From an uncultured Collinsella sp. (GTDB lineage Bacteria > Actinomycetota > Coriobacteriia > Coriobacteriales > Coriobacteriaceae): 5,114 nt of DNA. The stretch lies in assembly GCA_900555815.1 (NCBI GenBank), contig USMR01000092.1:1-5114 (forward strand). Direction: 5' to 3'. Shown here piece by piece: positions 1-5,114 of this stretch. The notes under the pieces were generated by a model. That model saw nothing but the letters and a program-made list of their open reading frames with translations, ran no database searches and was not told where the DNA came from. Each line of letters begins with the position of its first letter. Positions within the stretch are counted from its first letter, which is position 1. The position numbers were made by a program, and so were the translations under genes.

Positions 1-807
1 GCATACGGGCGCGTGGCTATCGGGTTTTCCGGTGGCGTCGACAGCAGCTTTTTGGCCGCCGTATGCGCCCGCATCATGCCTACCAATACCCTCCTCGTCC
101 ATCTCACCACGCCGCTCATCGGCACGCCCGAGCAGGCTTCGTTTGAGCAGTCCGTTGATGGGCAGGCCAATGAGGGGCCGCATTTTAAGCTCCCCGTGCT
201 CAATCTTTCGGTGGATCAGCTGCAGCTCCCCCAAGTAGCCTGCAACGATACTAATCGCTGCTACCACTGCAAGCACGCCGGCTTTACCGCCATCGTCAAC
301 CACGCCAAGTCGCTCGGCTTTCCCACCGTCATCGATGGCAGCAATGCAAGCGATCGCGGTGACTACCGCCCCGGCATGCGTGCGGCAGAAGAGCTCGGCG
401 TACGCTCACCCCTTATGGAGGTCGGCTTTACCAAGGACGAAGAGCGCGAGCTGCTGCGCGCATGGGGCTATCCCGTTTGGAACCTGCCGGCGGGAGCATG
501 TCTTGCCACCCGCGTCCCCACGGGCGAGGAGCTTACACGCGAGAAGGTCGATTTAATCCGCGCCTGCGAGGATTACCTGCACGATCTTGATCTGGCACAG
601 GTACGCGCGCGCTTGGTCGGCGGCTGCATGCATATCGAGGCCGCACCCGCAGATGTCGCCAAGATTGCTGCCCTCGGTGGCAACGCCGTCGACGACAAGG
701 GCAAGACCCCGCTGCCCGCCGCCATCGAGTCCGCGCTGCGCGAGCTGGGCTGCGACCATATCTCCCCCGAGGTCACCCCCTACATTCACGGCAACATGAA
801 CCTTTAG
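1..807 (+). CDS. larE: ATP-dependent sacrificial sulfur transferase LarE (5'-truncated)
   Basis: LarE is a cytoplasmic PP-loop enzyme. It adenylates and then thiolates the pyridinium dicarboxylate precursor during synthesis of the nickel-pincer nucleotide cofactor of lactate racemase and related LarA enzymes. The reading frame is open from base 1 and the PP-loop SGGVDSS falls at visible residues 10-16. The gene therefore begins upstream, and the GTG at 13 is an internal valine codon rather than the start; I estimate that about 10-20 residues are missing. Other family marks are the CYHCK motif (Cys87 and Cys90), DGSNASD near residue 113, RSPL near 135 and GACLATR with Cys167. The CxxC pair plus the later Cys resembles LarE proteins that use a [4Fe-4S] cluster rather than a single sacrificial cysteine. 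The TAG stop is at 805-807. No larB, larC or larA is visible; they could lie upstream. The family assignment is firm, but the exact mechanism is inferred. Confidence 0.88.
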   Translation, partial: AYGRVAIGFSGGVDSSFLAAVCARIMPTNTLLVHLTTPLIGTPEQASFEQSVDGQANEGPHFKLPVLNLSVDQLQLPQVACNDTNRCYHCKHAGFTAIVNHAKSLGFPTVIDGSNASDRGDYRPGMRAAEELGVRSPLMEVGFTKDEERELLRAWGYPVWNLPAGACLATRVPTGEELTREKVDLIRACEDYLHDLDLAQVRARLVGGCMHIEAAPADVAKIAALGGNAVDDKGKTPLPAAIESALRELGCDHISPEVTPYIHGNMNL

Positions 808-834
808 GTTACGCCGTTTTACAAACGGCGTAAC
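808..834 (+). terminator. Perfect 12-bp hairpin directly after larE
   Basis: The arms at 808-819 and 823-834 are perfectly complementary (GTTACGCCGTTT and its reverse complement) around a 3-base TAC loop, starting one base after the larE stop. No T-run follows on the plus strand. It is therefore not a textbook intrinsic terminator; it may be a 3'-end stabilising hairpin, a terminator helped by the next hairpin, or a small palindromic repeat. The structure is certain and its role is inferred. Confidence 0.5.
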
Positions 835-884
835 TGCTCGGCGCTGCGCGGGCTCCGGACACGGCAATCTGACGTTCAACTTCA

Positions 885-920
885 CGGGCGCGACCAAAAG
901 GTCAGCGCCCGCTTGTTTCA
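885..920 (+). terminator. Candidate rho-independent terminator downstream of larE
   Basis: The GC-rich arms are CGGGCGC (885-891) plus GACC (892-895), pairing with GGTC (900-903) and GCGCCCG (905-911). The loop is AAAA and A904 is a single bulge. A moderately T-rich tail, CTTGTTTCA, follows. It lies about 80 bases past the larE stop and is the better terminator candidate of the two hairpins there, although the T-tract is weak. Confidence 0.45.
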
Positions 921-982
921 CGTCACCTTACCGCACCCGGAGACCGCTCGCTCGCATATGCTCAACCTGCACTGCGTTAACT

Positions 983-1032
983 GACCCGCCAATAAGGGAC
1001 AGGTTTATTTTGGCAGGTTTTATCTGGGGAAA
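983..1032 (+). repeat. REP-like repeat, copy A (imperfect palindrome)
   Basis: Positions 994-1032 are identical over 39 bases to 3084-3122, in the same orientation, and similarity continues upstream with a few mismatches (987, 993). Within it, 983-994 and 1008-1019 form a stem with two mismatches; in copy B the same stem is perfect over 12 bp. Palindromic intergenic repeats with an AGGGACAGGTT core resemble REP elements linked to RAYT/IS200-type transposases. That link is inferred, because no transposase lies in the window. The rest of the gene-free stretch 835-1105 shows nothing beyond the hairpins listed. Confidence 0.75.
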
Positions 1033-1043
1033 TATCGCGAGGC

Positions 1044-1096
1044 AGTCGCCCCCCCCTAGCACCCATCTCACTTCGAGAGACACAAGAGGGGCGACT
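1044..1096. repeat. Inverted repeat with an 8-C run beyond the regulator stop
   Basis: AGTCGCCCC (1044-1052) is the exact reverse complement of GGGGCGACT (1088-1096), enclosing 35 bases that themselves hold a small TCTC/GAGA hairpin (1066-1069 with 1077-1080). It lies just past the TAG of the minus-strand regulator gene (stop at 1106-1108), so it may form a 3'-end hairpin on that transcript. No T-run follows on the minus strand, so a terminator role is uncertain. The run of eight C at 1049-1056 is a potential slippage tract. Confidence 0.4.
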
Positions 1097-1105
1097 CGGC
1101 TGCAT

Positions 1106-2806
1106 CTACTTCTTCCGATAGCGGCGGTTGCGGCTCGTCGATGAACCCATTACTTCGATGAGTCCTTTATCCGCCATTTTTGGCAGATGGTAGCGGACGG
1201 ACGAAATTTTGACCCCCGATGCAACCGCTATTTCTCGCGCCGTCATATCCACTTCGGCTCTGAGAGCCTCCAGGATCCTATCCGCTGTCGAAGCTGACGA
1301 TTCTCTGCTCATATCGATAATCTCAAACGTGTCTTTGCCACATTTTGACAGGACATGTTTATCGACAAGATTCCCGCAGATCAGGCGAATGTCATCCGAA
1401 TCCCACTTCAGGGCCTCTCGTATTTTTTGAACATCGCATACGCACCCATGCTCCCGCATAAACATGAGCAATGTTTCCTCGCGATCCGTCAGCTCGGTGC
1501 CCACATGGCTCTGAATCCACGTGCGGTTTTCAGCAAGCTCCGCCCCGTGCCGGGAAAGCAGCACCGTAAACGAATCGGCCTTAACGATAAATTTCGGCCT
1601 TCCAAGCGAACGAGACTCCATCTCGCGAATCATAGCCGGGATACCAGATCCCTGGCTTTCTGCAACGGGCCCCTCGGCATGCTCTAACGGCGTCGCCCCC
1701 ATTAGGCTCATGAGCTTTGGGTTTCGGCAGCGCGATTCCCCGTCTGCAAGATTGTCCACCGTCTTTCCGCCCCAAAGCCCACCGGGGTTTTTGATCTCTA
1801 TTCTGTCTGGATAGATATCGACACTCACGGCCTGCCCCACAAACATGGGCGAATATTCTCGATGGATGCAGGCGTTTGCCAAGGCCTCGCGCAAAACCTC
1901 CTGGGGAACTTCCCAATCCTCCCTTCTGCCAGCGCCTTGCACTATCGCCGCTTTGCGCAAGTTCCGTCCAATCGCGACAAGGGCATCTTCGAAGCAAGCC
2001 GGAATCGGGCCATCGCACAACTGGCGGTCAATAAACCGGGGTTGCCCGGGTGCAGATTTTTCCACATCGGAATGAACGGCGACATCAATCATGAGTTTGG
2101 GATAGAACTGCTGGGGGTAAAATCCCGCCGACAGAAGCCCTGCGAGCTTCACCGCACCATCCTTTGTAGTGATATTGAGTCTGACCAGCTGCTTTTCCAG
2201 CGTATCGGCCCCGCGCAAAACGCGGGGGGTCTGCAGCCGGCGATTTGCGATAATAGACCGCACGACATCTGGATCCAAATCCTCGACTGTTGCCTCCGAA
2301 ACCACCGTGCCGTCTGCATCGCTCGGAAGCAACGCACTCTGCAGCTCATATAGCTCAGCGGGTGACATCTTGATATCTTTATCATCCACGCGCTTGTAGC
2401 TACCGTTCTGCACGCCGCGCGCGCCGATATAGCAAGGCTTCGCTTTAAGCTCAAGTTCAAAGATGCGCACCAGAAGCACCTGGAGCCCGTCGACCTCGCC
2501 TCGATCAAGCTCGTACCGTGGCGCATGGGTCACCACTGCCGCTGAGCCTCCGTCTCCGATACCCGAAACAAACTGATCGCGCACCCTATCGATAGCAAAG
2601 TTAGCCGAAGGAACAAATCCTTCGGCCTCGTTCAGGCCCAAAATAATGAGCCCACCCGCAGTGTTCGCAAAAGCGCTCACTGTCTCCCATACGTCTGCGC
2701 TCAATTTATTCGTGCAGGCTTTAACTTCTACCGATGCGTCATCAGTCCCCCGCCTGCGAAGGCGCTCAACGATAAGGCCAAGAGGTTCATCCAGCAGCAT
2801 TGGCAT
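1106..2806 (-). CDS. AlbA_2/Schlafen-type ATP-binding predicted transcriptional regulator (COG2865-like)
   Basis: This is a full-length 566-residue cytoplasmic protein of the AlbA_2-HATPase_c_4 family, often annotated as a RecG-like ATP-binding protein or predicted HTH regulator. The AlbA_2 domain lies at about residues 22-150, with SVEVKA (25-30) and FANTAGGLIILGL (46-58). A HATPase_c_4-like domain lies at about 300-420: EALANACIHREYS (307-319) resembles the GHKL N-box, IEIKNPGGL (336-344) matches the next conserved strand, and SQGSGI (384-389) matches the glycine-rich lid. Two winged-helix-like segments follow, at about 438-497 and 503-562; the second ends in a basic tail, RNRRYRKK. The start is ATG at 2806-2804; a second in-frame ATG lies two codons on. 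No strong Shine-Dalgarno is seen, only AGAGAGACGGA, which overlaps an upstream repeat motif. The gene stands alone and its upstream DNA carries an array of TAGAGAGA motifs, so autoregulation is likely but inferred. Targets and any defence role are unknown. Confidence 0.85.
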   Translation of the reverse strand: MPMLLDEPLGLIVERLRRRGTDDASVEVKACTNKLSADVWETVSAFANTAGGLIILGLNEAEGFVPSANFAIDRVRDQFVSGIGDGGSAAVVTHAPRYELDRGEVDGLQVLLVRIFELELKAKPCYIGARGVQNGSYKRVDDKDIKMSPAELYELQSALLPSDADGTVVSEATVEDLDPDVVRSIIANRRLQTPRVLRGADTLEKQLVRLNITTKDGAVKLAGLLSAGFYPQQFYPKLMIDVAVHSDVEKSAPGQPRFIDRQLCDGPIPACFEDALVAIGRNLRKAAIVQGAGRREDWEVPQEVLREALANACIHREYSPMFVGQAVSVDIYPDRIEIKNPGGLWGGKTVDNLADGESRCRNPKLMSLMGATPLEHAEGPVAESQGSGIPAMIREMESRSLGRPKFIVKADSFTVLLSRHGAELAENRTWIQSHVGTELTDREETLLMFMREHGCVCDVQKIREALKWDSDDIRLICGNLVDKHVLSKCGKDTFEIIDMSRESSASTADRILEALRAEVDMTAREIAVASGVKISSVRYHLPKMADKGLIEVMGSSTSRNRRYRKK

Positions 2807-2841
2807 TCCGTCTCTCTAAAACGATAGATTTATCTCTCTAA

Positions 2842-2875
2842 AGTATAGTATATCTCTCTAACTTTAGAGAGATAA
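2842..2875 (-). promoter_or_regulatory. Candidate promoter of the regulator gene, embedded in the repeat array
   Basis: Reading the minus strand, two overlapping TATACT hexamers (2852-2847 and 2847-2842) could serve as the -10 box. TTATCT at 2875-2870 lies 17 bases before the first and could be a weak -35. Transcription would start about 30-35 bases before the ATG at 2806. Motif copies at 2833, 2853 and 2865 overlap the core promoter or the start site, which fits repression by occlusion. This is a prediction by eye with a poor -35. Confidence 0.4.
2851..2874. repeat. 24-bp near-perfect palindrome in the operator array
   Basis: The arms TATCTCTCTAA (2851-2861) and TTAGAGAGATA (2864-2874) are exact reverse complements separated by CT. 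This is the only place in the array where two complete motifs face each other at 12-bp spacing, so it is the best candidate for a symmetric dimer site. It overlaps the spacer of the proposed promoter. Confidence 0.7.
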
Positions 2876-2884
2876 GCACCTTAT

Positions 2885-2982
2885 TTTAGAGAGACATTTA
2901 GAGAGATGTATCGAATTCACTGTTAGATAGCCCAATGTTATCTCTTTAACTGGCTTTCTCTTTAGAGAGACAATTAGAGAGA
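2885..2982. repeat. Two 22-bp direct repeats, each a tandem pair of TAGAGAGA motifs
   Basis: The blocks 2885-2906 and 2961-2982 match at 21 of 22 positions (T2897 against A2973) and start 76 bases apart. Each has the form TTTAGAGAGA, then CA, then WTTAGAGAGA, giving two same-direction motifs 12 bp apart. They look like a duplicated composite binding site distal to the promoter. Confidence 0.7.
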
Positions 2983-3072
2983 CGAGCGCGACCTCTCTAA
3001 TCAAGGGCACCACTCTTTAAGGTGCACACTCCCTAACCGTGCCCTAAGTTGCGGTGAAATAGTCCCCCGATT

Positions 3073-3122
3073 AACCTGCCAAAAAGGGACAGGTTTATTT
3101 TGGCAGGTTTTATCTGGGGAAA
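3073..3122 (+). repeat. REP-like repeat, copy B (perfect 12-bp inverted repeat)
   Basis: AACCTGCCAAAA (3073-3084) is the exact reverse complement of TTTTGGCAGGTT (3098-3109), with a 13-base loop containing AGGGACAGGTTTA. A shared 3' tail, TATCTGGGGAAA-like, follows. Bases 3084-3122 equal 994-1032 of copy A. This copy looks more intact because its stem has no mismatches. The remaining spacer up to the nuclease gene (3123-3277) holds only a weak promoter candidate and the ribosome binding site. Confidence 0.78.
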
Positions 3123-3235
3123 CGCTGAATAGCCCCACATTCACAACCGCCGCAGCTCCATATGAGGCAAATGAATCCGTAGCATTTATCCCAAATCTTA
3201 AGTATTTGTTCGACAGAACGGCCCCTGCTGGCTCC

Positions 3236-3244
3236 TGCTAGACT
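3236..3244 (+). promoter_or_regulatory. Weak extended -10 candidate for the nuclease gene
   Basis: TGCTAGACT fits an extended -10 (TGN then TAGACT) about 34 bases before the ATG at 3278. No convincing -35 lies at normal spacing; TTCGAC at 3209-3214 is too far away. Offered as a low-confidence guess. Confidence 0.25.
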
Positions 3245-3277
3245 GGTAGACTCCCAACCGTCCATCCAGGAGCCTCC

Positions 3278-4261
3278 ATGTCGCGCAAGTCCGCCTACAA
3301 GCAAGTACTTTCCATCGGCACCGCCGTGGTGCTGGGGTTTGCGCTGTTCACAGGGTCGCTCGACGGAGCGCCCAAGTTGTTGTCGCCGCAAAGTGATGAA
3401 CAGGCGGCAGCTCTGGCCGAAAAACAAAACGAAAGTCCCAGCCGCACCGACGACGAGGCGGACCTGGTCGATCGGCTCGAATCAGGAACGGCGAGCTCCC
3501 CGGACCCTCAAAACAGCCAGGACTCTGGCGATGGCTCCGATTCCGCCGCAACCGACACCGGCGACGGCGCTTCCGCGGACAGCGCCGCCACCCCCATCGA
3601 CGAGGTCGAAAACCCCGACCTCAACCGCGCCCGCGGCGTATACCTCAGCAGCATTCCCGACTACGCGGGCAACCCCTATGTTGCCCTGCGCGCCGACAGC
3701 ACGCACCCGCTCGGCACACCATCATTCACGCTCGATGAATACGAGCGCGCTACAGAAGAGGGCTGCTTTAAGAAGTTCTCCAAGCTCGACAGCCTGGGCC
3801 GCACCCGCAAAGCGCTCGCCTGCGTGGGCCCCGAATCACTCGGTCAAGGCGAGCGCGGCGATATCTCGCGTATCCATCCCGCTGGATGGCGCCAGCAGCG
3901 CTACGACTTTATTCCGGGCCAGAGCCTCTACAACCGCTGCCATCTCATCGCCTGGTCGCTCTGCGGCGAAAACGCCAACCGCAAGAATCTCCTCACCGGC
4001 ACGCGTTATCTCAACGAGACGGGTATGCTGCCGTTTGAAGAGCAGATTCTCAACTATATTCGCGATACGGGCAACCACGTGCTCTATCGCGTCACGCCCA
4101 TGTATAACGAAGAGGAGCTTGTCTGCCGCGGCGTGCGCCTTGAGGCGCAATCGGTCGAGGACCACGGCAAGACCCTCTGCTTCCACGTGTACTGCTACAA
4201 CCTGCAGCCGCACGTGCAGATCGACTACGCCACCGGCCGCAACCAGGCATCCGGAGACTAG
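3278..4261 (+). CDS. Secreted or membrane-anchored DNA/RNA non-specific endonuclease (EndA-like)
   Basis: This 327-residue protein is predicted to cut nucleic acids outside the cell, using a beta-beta-alpha-metal active site. The start is ATG at 3278, with AGGAG at 3268-3272 five bases before it. Basic residues (K4, K8) precede a hydrophobic segment at about 9-25, giving a signal peptide or N-terminal anchor; no lipobox cysteine is seen. Residues about 36-110 form a D/S/A/T-rich linker. The catalytic domain occupies about 115-327. YNRCHLIAWSL (218-228) corresponds to the DRGH-type motif, with His222 the probable general base. ANRKNLLTGTRYLN (233-246) supplies Asn237 and Asn246, expected near the metal by comparison with EndA of Streptococcus. 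HVLYRVTP (267-274) and the C-terminal QIDYATG are also typical. The motif reads NRCH instead of DRGH, as I recall for a subgroup in gut Firmicutes and Actinomycetota. Seven cysteines could allow disulfides. It may serve nutrient scavenging, DNA uptake or competition; the context does not decide. Confidence 0.87.
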   Translation: MSRKSAYKQVLSIGTAVVLGFALFTGSLDGAPKLLSPQSDEQAAALAEKQNESPSRTDDEADLVDRLESGTASSPDPQNSQDSGDGSDSAATDTGDGASADSAATPIDEVENPDLNRARGVYLSSIPDYAGNPYVALRADSTHPLGTPSFTLDEYERATEEGCFKKFSKLDSLGRTRKALACVGPESLGQGERGDISRIHPAGWRQQRYDFIPGQSLYNRCHLIAWSLCGENANRKNLLTGTRYLNETGMLPFEEQILNYIRDTGNHVLYRVTPMYNEEELVCRGVRLEAQSVEDHGKTLCFHVYCYNLQPHVQIDYATGRNQASGD

Positions 4262-4320
4262 TGCCGACCGCACCGCCCGTAACCCAAAAATGATTCGTTT
4301 TCCTCCGTCCCCATGGGATC

Positions 4321-4360
4321 AAAAAAGGCCGCCCTGGATTACCCAGGGCGGCCTTTTCGT
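4321..4360. terminator. Strong bidirectional rho-independent terminator
   Basis: A 15-bp perfect stem (4323-4337 with 4343-4357, core GGCCGCCCTGG) closes a 5-base ATTAC loop. It is flanked by a run of six A on the left (4321-4326) and TTTT on the right (4354-4357). On the plus strand it ends the nuclease transcript; on the minus strand six T follow the stem, and it ends the convergent EF-G2-like gene, whose stop lies at 4391-4393. Confidence 0.92.
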
Positions 4361-4390
4361 CAGCGTCCACATTGCAGGCAACGCCACACG

Positions 4391-5114
4391 CTACTTGGCG
4401 CGGCCCTCCTCATAGCGCTCGACCAGCTTGGCCTGAACGTCATAAGGCACCTGCTCATAGCCTGCGGGCTTCATGGTAAAGTCACCCGTGCCGCGCGTGA
4501 TAGAGCGCAGGCGCGTCGAGTAATCCGTCAGCTCGGCGAGAGGTGCCTGGGCGATGACCACGGTGTCGCCGCGTTCATCGGTCTCCATGCCCGTCACGCG
4601 ACCGCGCGATGCCGAGATGTCACCCATCACGGCGCCGGCGTAGCTCTCGGGAATAGTCACCGTGATTTCCTCGATGGGCTCCAGCACCACCGGGTCGGCA
4701 TCGGCGCACGCCTTGCGCAGGCCGATGCGAGCCGCCGCGCGGAACGCCATCTCGTTGGAGTCGACGCTGTGATACGAGCCGTCGTACACAGCCACGCGAA
4801 TGCCCGTGAGCGGGTAGCCGGCAATGATGCCGTCCTTCATGGTCTCCTGGACACCCTTGTCCACGGCGGGGATGAGCGAGCGCGGGATGCGGCCACCCAC
4901 GACCTCGTCTACAAACTCATAGCCATCGCTCGTGCCGTCGGGCCCAATGAGCGGCTCAACGCGCAGCCAGCAGTCGCCATACTGACCGGCACCGCCAGTC
5001 TGTTTCTTGTGGCGGCCCTGCGCGCTTGCCGTACGGCGAATGGTCTCGCGATACGGAATGCGGATCGGCACGCTCTTGGCCACGACCTTGGTGCGATCCT
5101 CCAAACGGTTGAGC
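4391..5114 (-). CDS. Elongation factor G-like protein, EF-G2 type (C-terminal part, 5'-truncated)
   Basis: This translational GTPase paralogue acts on the ribosome in the cytoplasm. The 241 visible residues are the C-terminal part; the frame stays open to the window edge (LNRLEDRTK), and the GTPase domain and domain II lie outside. Domain IV covers about residues 13-140: IPYRETIRR, RHKKQTGGAGQYGDC (34-48), GGRIPRSLIPAVDKG and the tip region DGSYHSVDSNEMAF (111-124). Domain V covers about 141-225, with LEPIEEITVTIPE, GDISASRGRV and the TRGTGDF signature near 207-213. The RHKKQTGGxGQYGD sequence, where canonical EF-G has a FVRQSGGRGQYG-like motif, points to the FusA2/EF-G-2 paralogue group rather than to housekeeping FusA. 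No rpsL, rpsG or tuf neighbour is visible, which agrees with that. The stop is TAG at 4393-4391. The exact role of EF-G2 proteins is not well settled. Confidence 0.87.
   Translation of the reverse strand, partial: LNRLEDRTKVVAKSVPIRIPYRETIRRTASAQGRHKKQTGGAGQYGDCWLRVEPLIGPDGTSDGYEFVDEVVGGRIPRSLIPAVDKGVQETMKDGIIAGYPLTGIRVAVYDGSYHSVDSNEMAFRAAARIGLRKACADADPVVLEPIEEITVTIPESYAGAVMGDISASRGRVTGMETDERGDTVVIAQAPLAELTDYSTRLRSITRGTGDFTMKPAGYEQVPYDVQAKLVERYEEGRAK

Larger units (their letters stand above)
2811..3000. promoter_or_regulatory. Multi-copy TAGAGAGA operator-like array upstream of the regulator gene
   Basis: TCTCTCTA occurs exactly at 2811, 2833 and 2853; its complement TAGAGAGA occurs at 2865, 2887, 2899, 2963 and 2975. 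A 7/8 copy lies at 2993-2999, and degenerate TCTCTTTA copies lie at 2941 and 2957. Steps between neighbouring copies are often 12, 20 or 22 bp, close to whole helical turns. Most copies extend to TTTAGAGAGA. The array spans the probable promoter and reaches to within a few bases of the start codon of the minus-strand regulator. This fits cooperative binding of a protein, most simply the product of the adjacent gene. The motif count is seen directly; the binding protein is inferred. Confidence 0.75.

Noticed and set aside
553..921. Minus-strand open frame of about 120 codons antisense to the end of larE
   Set aside because: It overlaps a clear larE coding frame, has no recognisable motif, and is a typical shadow frame of GC-rich coding DNA.
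2906..2926. Six-codon open frame (ATG to TAG) inside the repeat array, as a possible leader peptide
   Set aside because: No proper ribosome binding site spacing, no runs of regulatory codons, and no plus-strand gene directly downstream.
2811..3000. CRISPR array
   Set aside because: The repeat unit is only 8-10 bases, occurs in both orientations and has 2-54 base gaps; there are no uniform spacers and no cas genes.
3005..3044. GGGCAC/GTGCCC inverted repeat before copy B
   Set aside because: A six-base stem with a 28-base loop is easily found by chance and has no supporting context.
4262..4320. Possible further dispersed repeat between the nuclease gene and the terminator
   Set aside because: No second copy or internal symmetry is visible in this window, so there is nothing to support the call.
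3339..4415. Long plus-strand frame of 358 codons overlapping the nuclease gene
   Set aside because: Its translation is a low-complexity A/R/T/S-rich shadow, while the overlapping frame has full nuclease motifs, a signal sequence and a ribosome binding site.
1..5114. All four genes end in TAG
   Set aside because: Four genes are too few to show a stop-codon bias, and there is no sign of readthrough.

Overview
The window looks like chromosomal DNA from a high-GC Actinomycetota gut anaerobe, most likely Coriobacteriia such as Collinsella. This is inferred from strong G/C preference at third codon positions in the flanking genes, the mix of genes (LarE, a secreted EndA-like nuclease, an EF-G2-type factor) and the look of the intergenic repeats. 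No rRNA or other decisive phylogenetic marker is present.

Layout: (1) Positions 1-807, plus strand, hold a 5'-truncated larE, whose product is a PP-loop sulfur transferase for the nickel-pincer cofactor of lactate racemase-type enzymes. Two hairpins follow. (2) Positions 835-1105 are a gene-free spacer carrying repeat copy A and an inverted repeat next to the stop of the following gene. (3) Positions 1106-2806, minus strand, encode a 566-residue COG2865-type predicted regulator with an AlbA_2 domain, a GHKL/HATPase_c_4-like domain and C-terminal winged helices. (4) Positions 2807-3020, its upstream region, are AT-rich and hold eight exact copies of TAGAGAGA or its complement, plus degenerate ones, overlapping the likely promoter and the start-codon region. 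This looks like a multi-site operator, possibly autoregulatory. (5) Repeat copy B at 3073-3122 shares 39 identical bases with copy A, in the same orientation and 2090 bp away, so the regulator and its operator array are bracketed by direct repeats. (6) Positions 3278-4261, plus strand, encode a secreted or membrane-anchored DNA/RNA non-specific endonuclease. (7) A strong bidirectional terminator at 4323-4357 separates it from the convergent, 5'-truncated EF-G2-like gene at 4391-5114, minus strand.

The larE, nuclease and EF-G2 genes look like ordinary, unrelated chromosomal genes and no operon joins them. The distinctive part is the central module: a DNA-binding ATPase-like regulator with its own iterated operator array, flanked by REP-like repeats, in DNA that looks more AT-rich than its surroundings. 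It looks like an accessory insertion and is the best candidate for follow-up.
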